From: Haloplasma contractile SSD-17B
GTDB taxonomy: Bacteria; Bacillota_I; Bacilli_A; Haloplasmatales; Haloplasmataceae
DNA length: 64,000 bases
Direction: 5' to 3'
Assembly: GCF_000215935.2 (NCBI RefSeq)
Contig: NZ_AFNU02000011.1
Span: forward strand, 39,821-103,820
Part shown: positions 58,493 through 64,000 of the stretch, in pieces
Position numbering within the stretch: position 1 is the first letter of the stretch
Layout of the letters: every line of letters begins with the position of its first letter
Program-made: the position numbers and the translations under genes
Notes under the pieces: generated by a model
Databases searched by the model: none
Told to the model about the DNA's origin: nothing
What the model saw: only the letters and a program-made list of their open reading frames with translations

Positions 58493-58777
58493 TTATTTAC
58501 TGTACTTAATTAGATTTCTAAAACTTGCAAGTATTGAAAAGAATATAAATATCAGTAAAAACAATGGTGTGGTATTTAGCTTTTGATCTAGATAGTTTCC
58601 TAGCAATACCCCTACAATCATTGTAATAATTAACGTAAAGAAAAAGGATGTAATCACTGAATAGCCTTTAGCAACACCCTTTAGGTTATGCTCGTTATCC
58701 TCTTCTTTTTCATTAATGTATTTATCATACAATTCATCATACTTTGATTCTGATGACTTTTCATCATTTTTATTCAT
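58493..58777 (-). CDS. atpZ: AtpZ/AtpI family small membrane protein
   Basis: 94 residues. A charged N-terminus (NKNDEKSSESKYDELYDKYI) precedes two membrane segments (about 42-62 and 70-88) with the AtpZ-like pattern GVLLGNYLDQKLNTTPLFLLIFIFFS. AtpZ and AtpI together form a Mg2+/Ca2+ channel-like assembly in other bacteria. I start at the ATG at 58777 after AGGTGAG; the GTG three codons earlier overlaps it. It follows upp by 16 bases. Confidence 0.85.
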   Translation of the reverse strand: MNKNDEKSSESKYDELYDKYINEKEEDNEHNLKGVAKGYSVITSFFFTLIITMIVGVLLGNYLDQKLNTTPLFLLIFIFFSILASFRNLIKYSK

Positions 58778-58793
58778 ATTACTCACCTAAATC

Positions 58794-59441
58794 TTATTTT
58801 GTTCCAAAGATACGGTCTCCTGCATCTCCGAGTCCAGGAACAATGTACCCTTTATCATTTAACTTTTCATCAAGTCCAGCGGTAATGATTGGTACATCAC
58901 TGTGTGCTTTCCTTAGTGCACGAACACCTTCAGGCGCTGCAACTAAACATACAAATTTAATGTTTTTCACACCACGTTTTTTAACTAAGTCAATAGCTGC
59001 GATTGCAGATCCACCAGTTGCTAACATAGGGTCAACAACGATTACTAATCGCTCATCTAATTTGCTAGGAAATTTTGCAAAATATTCAACAGGTTGTAGT
59101 GTTTCTTCATCTCGATAAAGTCCTATATGACCGATTCGTGCAGACGGCATTAACTGTAAGATTCCATCAACCATTCCTAATCCTGCTCTAAGTATTGGAC
59201 ATACAACTAGTTTTTCACCAGCTAATTGCCCAGCTTTTGTCTTTTCTACTGGTGTGTCGATTTCAATCTCTTCAAGTTCCAAGTCACGAGTTATTTCATA
59301 AACCATTAATCCAGCAATCTCATTCACAATCTTTCGAAATTCATTTGTTCCTGTTTCTTGCTTTCGAATTTGTGTTAATTTGTGTGTGATTAATGGATGA
59401 TCCATAACTAAAACCAAGTCATCATTCATTACATTATGCAT
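58794..59441 (-). CDS. upp: Uracil phosphoribosyltransferase
   Basis: 215 residues, making UMP from uracil and PRPP. The PRPP loop [21 protein letters not shown] is near 128, with [18 protein letters not shown] and the uracil-binding C-terminal [16 protein letters not shown] also intact. The ATG at 59441 lies eight bases after AGGAG; upstream in-frame starts precede that site. glyA-upp-atp linkage is common in Bacillota. Confidence 0.97.
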   Translation of the reverse strand: MHNVMNDDLVLVMDHPLITHKLTQIRKQETGTNEFRKIVNEIAGLMVYEITRDLELEEIEIDTPVEKTKAGQLAGEKLVVCPILRAGLGMVDGILQLMPSARIGHIGLYRDEETLQPVEYFAKFPSKLDERLVIVVDPMLATGGSAIAAIDLVKKRGVKNIKFVCLVAAPEGVRALRKAHSDVPIITAGLDEKLNDKGYIVPGLGDAGDRIFGTK

Positions 59442-59561
59442 TATAATTGCTCCTCTCAAATTGATTGCTACCAACTCTTGTATATTTTAACAGTATTTAG
59501 TCGAATAATAAAGGGTTTTCATTGTTTTTTTACGCTTGTGATTTTCTTAATAAAGAAGCGT

Positions 59562-60800
59562 TTAGTACAGTGGATATTTACTTGTTAAGTCAGTTACACG
59601 GGCCCCTAAAGAAGCGAGTTTTTCTTGATCATCTTTATACTTTATTGTTTCATAAATGATCTCTGCAATGGTGTCCATATCCTCTAGTTGTAAACCTCTA
59701 GTTGTAATAGCAGGTGTTCCTAACCTTATTCCACTAGTTACAAACGGCTTTTCCTCATCAAAAGGAATCATATTTTTATTACTAGTAATCCCTACATGGT
59801 CAAGTAAGGCCTCAGCCTCTTTACCTGTTACACTTAAACTTGTTTTAACATCAACTAAAATCATATGATTATCTGTTCCACCTGATATTATTCTAAAGCC
59901 TTTATCCGCTAATTTCTCAGCTAAACGGGATGCATTTTCGCTAACAGCTTTCATATACGTTTTGAACTCGGGCTGTAACGCCTCATAGAACGCTGCTGCC
60001 TTACCTGCAATAACATGCATTAAAGGTCCACCTTGCATTCCTGGAAACACAGAACGGTCGAGTGCCTTTGCGTATTCTTTCTTACAAAGAATTATACCTC
60101 CCCGTGGTCCACGTAAGGTTTTATGAGTAGTTGACGTTACAAAGTCTGCATAAGGTACAGGATTGTTATGAAGTCCCGCTGCAACAAGACCTGCAATATG
60201 AGCCATATCAACCATTAGGTAAGCAGAGATCTCATCAGCTATTTCACGAAACTTTTTAAAATCGATTTCTCTTGGATATGCACTTGCACCCGCCACAATT
60301 AGCTTCGGTTTATGTTCTATTGCAATCCTTCTTACCTCTTCATAATCAATCTGCTCTGTTTCCTTGTCAACACCATAACTTATAAACTCATAGTCTTTAC
60401 CTGAGAAGTTAAGTGGATGTCCGTGTGTTAAGTGTCCACCATGTGCTAAGTCCATACCTAATACCTTATCATTAGATTCAAGTATAGTCATATACACTCC
60501 CATATTTGCCTGTGATCCTGAATGTGGTTGAACATTTACATGTTCAGCGCCAAATAATTCTTTTAATCGTTCTCTAGCTAAGTCCTCAACGATATCAACG
60601 TATTCACATCCACCATAGTAACGTTTACTTGGATAACCTTCTGCATATTTATTTGTTAAAATTGAACCCTGTGCCTCTAATACTGCTGTTGATACAAAGT
60701 TTTCTGAAGCAATCATTTCTAAATTATTTTCTTGTCTTTTTGTTTCCTTTTCCATAGCTGACATTAATTCAGCATCAATACTTCTTTGCAATTTTTTCAT
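59562..60800 (-). CDS. glyA: Serine hydroxymethyltransferase
   Basis: 412 residues, converting serine and THF to glycine and methylene-THF with PLP. The PLP Lys is in [16 protein letters not shown] near 225, with [17 protein letters not shown] and [19 protein letters not shown] earlier. Start ATG 60800 follows GGGAGGAATC; upstream starts overlap that region. It lies 33 bases after rpiB and 120 bases before upp. Together with the serine dehydratase elsewhere in the window it uses serine. Confidence 0.97.
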   Translation of the reverse strand: MKKLQRSIDAELMSAMEKETKRQENNLEMIASENFVSTAVLEAQGSILTNKYAEGYPSKRYYGGCEYVDIVEDLARERLKELFGAEHVNVQPHSGSQANMGVYMTILESNDKVLGMDLAHGGHLTHGHPLNFSGKDYEFISYGVDKETEQIDYEEVRRIAIEHKPKLIVAGASAYPREIDFKKFREIADEISAYLMVDMAHIAGLVAAGLHNNPVPYADFVTSTTHKTLRGPRGGIILCKKEYAKALDRSVFPGMQGGPLMHVIAGKAAAFYEALQPEFKTYMKAVSENASRLAEKLADKGFRIISGGTDNHMILVDVKTSLSVTGKEAEALLDHVGITSNKNMIPFDEEKPFVTSGIRLGTPAITTRGLQLEDMDTIAEIIYETIKYKDDQEKLASLGARVTDLTSKYPLY

Positions 60801-60833
60801 ATCGATTCCTCCCATATTAAACATATGTGTTAT

Positions 60834-61271
60834 CTACTTCTCGTATTCGACAACCTTATTTACTCTACGATCATGACGACCGCCCTCAAACTCAGCATGA
60901 ATCCATGCCTTCACAATCTCTAATGCTATTTGTGGTCCTGTTACTCGTTCACCTATACATAGCACATTACTGTTGTTGTGTTCTCTCGTAATTTTTGCAG
61001 AGTAAATGTCACTGACTAATGCTGCTCTTATCCCCTTAACTTTATTTGCAGCAATAGACATTCCAATACCTGTACCGCAGATTAAAATCCCGCGTTCAAA
61101 TTCCCCTTTTGAAACTGCTTCTGCTACAGGTATTGCATAATCTGGGTAATCAACACTCTTGCATTCTAGAGGTCCAAAATCTTTAAATTCAATTTCCATT
61201 TCTGTTAACATTTGTTTTATTGATTCCTTCAGGTTAAATCCACCATGATCGGACCCTACTGCTATTACCAT
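60834..61271 (-). CDS. rpiB: Ribose-5-phosphate isomerase B
   Basis: 145 residues. RpiB interconverts ribose-5-phosphate and ribulose-5-phosphate. AVGSDHGGFNLKE at the N-terminus, the catalytic Cys in GILICGTGIGMSIAANKVKGI near 66 and HNNSNVLCIGERVTG near 99 define the family. It is the first gene of the rpiB-glyA-upp-atp run. The ATG follows AAAGGAGTG. Allose-specific variants cannot be excluded. Confidence 0.95.
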   Translation of the reverse strand: MVIAVGSDHGGFNLKESIKQMLTEMEIEFKDFGPLECKSVDYPDYAIPVAEAVSKGEFERGILICGTGIGMSIAANKVKGIRAALVSDIYSAKITREHNNSNVLCIGERVTGPQIALEIVKAWIHAEFEGGRHDRRVNKVVEYEK

Positions 61272-61593
61272 CTAATTCACTCCTTTACTAAAATAGTCGT
61301 TCATATTATATCATAAGATACATTGTAAATTACATTGTTTCTGACTATTTTGACCATTTTTTGGCTAATCGTTTTTATTATAAACATATTTCCATCTTTT
61401 ATAATCCCAAATATATCGTCAGATAATTTTCTTTTTTGATCAGCTCTATTAGCGACCTTTGTTGTTATAGATAATAACGTTAAGCGAGATTTGTAAAATT
61501 AATTCTAATTAAAATTAGATTCAATTCTTAACTATTCTCTGATTTTTTCATATTAATTCATGAAGTAGAGGTGGTATTTCTAAATTTAGACAT
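61272..61593. other. Leader/upstream region of rpiB
   Basis: No gene. TCTAATT-AA-AATTAGA (61504-61519) is a perfect inverted repeat, and an imperfect GTTGTTAT/ATAATAAC stem lies near 61463-61481. The promoter of the rpiB-atp run is probably here (a TTTACA word lies near 61495), but no full consensus pair is certain. Confidence 0.45.
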
Positions 61594-61680
61594 AAAAAAA
61601 AGCACTATGAGTTTAATTAGAAAACAAACATACCCCTATGTCATCGACGTCTTCTAGCAATCTCAAAGTGCTACTATAAA
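61594..61680 (-). ncRNA. Candidate structured small RNA or attenuated leader
   Basis: On the minus strand a -10 TATAAT (61683-61688, with TGGATA 16 bases upstream) is followed by an RNA-like element. Outer helix: AGCACTTTGAG pairs with CTCATAGTGCT (one mismatch). Inner helix: TAGAAGAC pairs with GTTTTCTA (one G-U). Apical stem CATA-GGGG-TATG. The 3' arm ends in TTTTTTT. Promoter, nested helices and terminator within 95 bases argue for a ~75-85 nt transcript. It matches no RNA family I recognise. Confidence 0.5.
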
Positions 61681-61682
61681 GA

Positions 61683-61710
61683 ATTATATCATATTTTTCC
61701 AAAATATCCA
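61683..61710 (-). promoter_or_regulatory. Putative promoter of the candidate small RNA
   Basis: TATAAT at 61683-61688 on the minus strand, 16-base spacer, TGGATA at 61705-61710 (4 of 6 match to TTGACA). The predicted start is near 61676, four bases before the outer helix. Confidence 0.45.
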
Positions 61711-61762
61711 TACTTTTTCCCCAGTTTTTTCATTTTTTTCCACAAAGTTGGGGAAAAACTAA
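61711..61762. repeat. Inverted repeat upstream of the candidate RNA promoter
   Basis: TTTTTCCCCA and TGGGGAAAAA form ten-base arms about 26 bases apart, and the intervening DNA contains TTTTTTTCCACAAAG, a DnaA-box-like word. Neither strand has a T-run after the stem, so a protein-binding site is more likely than a terminator. Confidence 0.45.
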
Positions 61763-61925
61763 AAAATATGCCAATTCTTTGAGTATTTATCGCTTACCTT
61801 TTAATTCCTATGAAGGTATTGAAGCACTCGTCATTAAAACGTAATGAATTTTTAAACCTGTAACTATTAAAAGTTTGGTGATCTAAAGCGAATATTAATT
61901 ATATCAAATCTTCTATGTAAACATA
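61763..61925. other. Intergenic region, nothing recognised
   Basis: AT-rich DNA between the inverted repeat and the ferredoxin terminator, within the gene-free 61272-61962 stretch. No coding frame or hairpin of note. Confidence 0.4.
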
Positions 61926-61928
61926 ATA

Positions 61929-61957
61929 AAAAGCTAGAGCAATGTCTAGCTTTTTTT
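61929..61957 (-). terminator. Terminator of the ferredoxin gene
   Basis: AAGCTAGA/TCTAGCTT eight-pair stem with a short loop, flanked by A and T runs, six bases after the ferredoxin stop. Confidence 0.87.
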
Positions 61958-61962
61958 ATTTA

Positions 61963-62151
61963 TTAGTCAACTGTTATAGCTGCAACAGGGCATTGCTCCT
62001 CCGCATCTTGAGCGTCAGCCACAACATCCTCAGGTATTTGATCATCAATTGCTACAGCTTTACCGTCATCCTCCATACTGAAAATGTCGGGGCTAATAGT
62101 TGGACATAATGCACATCCTATACACGTTTCCTTATCTACATAAGCTTTCAT
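61963..62151 (-). CDS. fer: 4Fe-4S ferredoxin
   Basis: 62 acidic residues. Cys10, Cys13 and Cys16 (CIGCALC) and Cys54 (QCPVAAITVD) bind one 4Fe-4S cluster; SPDIFSMEDDGKAVAI is typical of the monocluster Bacillus/Thermotoga-type ferredoxins. It is a soluble, low-potential electron carrier; its partner here is unknown. The ATG follows AAAGGAGATG. It has its own terminator and about 240 bases upstream without a gene, so it is monocistronic. Confidence 0.94.
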   Translation of the reverse strand: MKAYVDKETCIGCALCPTISPDIFSMEDDGKAVAIDDQIPEDVVADAQDAEEQCPVAAITVD

Positions 62152-62392
62152 ATTGTCATCTCCTTTCGATATGAATACATTTATAGTTTTTAATTATATT
62201 AAGTTTTTACTACTAAAATGAGATGTTAATTAATAACAATCTCAACTACTATTATAAATCTTATCTAATAAATTACAATGATTTTGCTTACTGACACAAT
62301 TATTCTGTTATTAAAGCGTTTCCACTACTTTACCTAGCTTCTTTTATTCGTGAATGGCTTACTTTCCTTAAAAATCAAGCGATGGCATTTTA

Positions 62393-63643
62393 CTACTCGT
62401 CTTCATCAAGTATTCGTTTTTCACCTTTAATTGCTTGAAACGGTTTAATGTTTTGTGTGACTTCTAAACTTCCCATAAAGTCTCCTTTTTCATCTTTTAC
62501 TGCAAAATACCTTATATATACTAACATTCCCTTCATGTTAATCCAGAAATCAGCTGAATCCTTTTTTCCACTCTTGAAATCCTCAACCATTTTATTTACA
62601 ACATGAACTGAACTCGGTGGATGACAGTTCTGAACGGTTCGACCGATTACTGCTTTTGTTCTTGGAAAAATACGCTCCCCATGCGAGAAATATTTTACGA
62701 CATCACCTTTATCTATAAACGTGATGTCAAATGGCAAATGATCTAAAAGCAACTCTAACTCCTTAACAGATAGTATCCCTGTTTCAAAGCGTATGTTTCC
62801 ATCAAACTCTCCATCTGTCCTTTTTTTATTGTACTCTTGATCATTTTCTACATCTTCCGAAAACCTTGGTGGAATCCACTTAACAGGTTTTTCAATAAAG
62901 GTATAACCAAAATCATCACTCTCTTCTTGAATTCCGAGCCACTCATCCTGAGTTAATGTGTCTTCAGTCATAGGAAATAGGATACTCTCTTCCTTAAAAA
63001 CCATTTCATCTATTTTCACTTTTAAAAATTCGAGTTCTACCTCTAAAGTGTCGATTGAACTTGTCTGATCTTCTACCATCTTTATGACAGTTTTTATGTT
63101 CTCTCTAATTTCATCATCTACTCCCCACATGACTTTAGGTGGACCTGTGATTCCATACTTCTCTAAGTAAGGGAACAGAAGATTCTCTTTTCTTAAGTAG
63201 TGCCGGTCTATTTCATAAAGTTTTCTCAGCATTGCGATTATGTTCTGCCTTATCTCTGCTGAGTCATTTTGTTTTAACACTTTAATCTTTTCACTAAACG
63301 CCTTCTTTAAAAAATGTTTGATTGCATCATTTTCTTGTTTAAATACATTTAATGGATGACCTGGTGTTTGAATTAACTCTGAACCTGCTTCTCCATGAAT
63401 ATCTTCTATTGAACCTTTAAAGACAGAGGCATGCACATCACATAAACGTTGTACGTCTTCAACTGGCATTCCTTCCATTATTAAACTTTGTTCAAGGTCG
63501 GATATTTCTGTAGAGGATACGTTATCAAAGTATTTTTTAAACTCTTCCTTTACGTCATCAGGGTTCTTACCTTCATGCAATTCCATAATTAGCTGCTTTA
63601 ACTTTTTTTGTCTAAACTCTCTATTATTAATAAACTCACTCAT
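62393..63643 (-). CDS. DUF438 protein with hemerythrin-like and PAS domains
   Basis: 416 residues. An N-terminal DUF438 domain (about 1-80, with LHEGKNPDDVKEEFKKYF and MEGMPVEDVQRLCDVHA) is followed by a hemerythrin-like four-helix part (about 95-235; HPLNVFKQENDAI, DRHYLRKENLLFPYLEKYG and FKEESILFPM supply His and Glu ligands) and a C-terminal PAS domain (about 290-400; FSHGERIFPRTKAVIGRTVQ). Such proteins are thought to sense O2, NO or redox state, but the output is unknown. Start ATG 63643 follows GAGGTGAACC; the ATG-like start five codons earlier overlaps that site. Confidence 0.9.
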   Translation of the reverse strand: MSEFINNREFRQKKLKQLIMELHEGKNPDDVKEEFKKYFDNVSSTEISDLEQSLIMEGMPVEDVQRLCDVHASVFKGSIEDIHGEAGSELIQTPGHPLNVFKQENDAIKHFLKKAFSEKIKVLKQNDSAEIRQNIIAMLRKLYEIDRHYLRKENLLFPYLEKYGITGPPKVMWGVDDEIRENIKTVIKMVEDQTSSIDTLEVELEFLKVKIDEMVFKEESILFPMTEDTLTQDEWLGIQEESDDFGYTFIEKPVKWIPPRFSEDVENDQEYNKKRTDGEFDGNIRFETGILSVKELELLLDHLPFDITFIDKGDVVKYFSHGERIFPRTKAVIGRTVQNCHPPSSVHVVNKMVEDFKSGKKDSADFWINMKGMLVYIRYFAVKDEKGDFMGSLEVTQNIKPFQAIKGEKRILDEDE

Positions 63644-63923
63644 CGGTTCACCTCGCAACTTTTACTTAACATAGGTACTTCACTTTTAATATTTGTAAAA
63701 TTTCACTTTTTAAACTCTAATTCAGAATTAGTTTAATTATCATCATTTATATGTTTACTAACATATTCTAGGGGTTAAATAACAGTTACAATAAACCTAT
63801 CTAAATCTACCTAAACTTATATATAAATGAATAGATTTTAATCAGTAAATACTTGAGTAGTAGGAATATCAAAATTAAGCACATTTGATGTTGATTTTTT
63901 TGTTGAAAGATTACCATATCATA
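63644..63923. other. Divergent intergenic region at the right edge
   Basis: Gene-free. CTAATT-CAG-AATTAG (about 63717-63731) is a perfect inverted repeat close to where the DUF438 gene promoter is expected. No other feature is recognised. Confidence 0.4.
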
Positions 63924-63952
63924 TTGTAAAACGAACATATGTTTAGTAAAAT
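63924..63952 (+). promoter_or_regulatory. Promoter of the gene entering at the right edge
   Basis: TTGTAA (63924-63929), 17-base spacer, TAAAAT (63947-63952) on the plus strand. The spacer carries the palindrome AACATATGTT. Confidence 0.55.
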
Positions 63953-63993
63953 ATGGGTATAGGGAATTTGTTGTGATATGGGGAGGTGATACT

Positions 63994-64000
63994 TTGAAGT
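63994..64000 (+). CDS. First codons of a plus-strand gene (cut by window edge)
   Basis: A strong ribosome site GGGGAGGTGAT is followed five bases later, at 63994, by TTG AAG T, a probable TTG start, with a promoter at 63924-63952. Only two codons are visible, so nothing can be said about the product. Confidence 0.5.

Noticed and set aside
61594..61680. Assignment of the structured element to the ZTP, THF, purine or SRP RNA families
   Set aside because: None of the conserved core sequences of those RNAs (for example the SRP GGAAGC apical part) is present.

Overview
This is a chromosomal segment of a low-GC Gram-positive bacterium (Bacillota). It reads with the standard bacterial code: TGA is used as a stop (for example at the end of accC) and Trp is TGG, which excludes the Mollicutes code. 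Lipoprotein and ComF genes, the cluster spoIID-spoIIQ-like-spoIIID, long-form HPF, CtpA/YitT/PrfB/SecA synteny and a type II fatty-acid operon with FabK and FabT all fit a spore-gene-bearing Bacillota. The very low GC, and a Na+-type c-subunit of the ATP synthase, would suit a Haloplasma/Turicibacter-like lineage; that placement is inference only. Nearly all genes are on the minus strand, so the replication fork probably runs from high to low coordinates.

Layout. 1-5230 is the least orderly part: a truncated serine hydrolase, small membrane proteins, a decayed IS1595-type transposase, a GH-like TIM-barrel protein, a P-loop kinase, and two copies of a ~110 bp terminator-bearing repeat. 5282-14334 carries rlmCD, a DUF4179-like surface gene split by an in-frame stop, L-serine dehydratase, a SnoaL-like protein, uvrB and a membrane GGDEF-EAL protein. 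14585-14656 holds three DnaA-box-like motifs. 14671-18431 is an iron(III) ABC importer (fbpC-fbpB-fbpA order on the map) with two exact 7-1-7 Fur boxes upstream. 18615-26470 is ctp-yitT-prfB-secA-hpf-csp. 26730-32769 contains comFA/comFC, a membrane protein, two tandem DegV proteins and a YigZ protein. 33121-35518 is the sporulation cluster plus a DUF1146 protein. 35718-38923 holds a NapH-like ferredoxin, a 2TM-domain pair, an iron alcohol dehydrogenase and a PH-domain protein.

39042-50404 is a complete lipid-precursor block transcribed leftwards: acpP, accB, accC, accD, accA, fabT, fabH, fabK, fabD, fabG, fabF, fabZ, then birA and bioY. BioY imports biotin, BirA attaches it to AccB, AccABCD make malonyl-CoA, and FabD/H/F/G/Z/K elongate on AcpP, with FabT the likely repressor (TTTGA-type sites lie before acpP and accB). 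51487-61271 is rpiB-glyA-upp-atpZ-atpI-atpBEFHAGDC, a full F-type ATP synthase operon. Upstream of rpiB a promoter-like -10, a structured ~85 nt element and a T-run suggest a small RNA. 61963-63643 has a 4Fe-4S ferredoxin and a DUF438/hemerythrin/PAS protein, and a plus-strand gene begins at the right edge.

Most of the window is conserved housekeeping. The best leads for new biology are the candidate RNA at 61594-61680, the DnaA-box cluster, the split DUF4179-like gene, and the regulatory palindromes before the NapH-like, yigZ and fatty-acid genes. I saw no CRISPR array, prophage, rRNA or tRNA gene.
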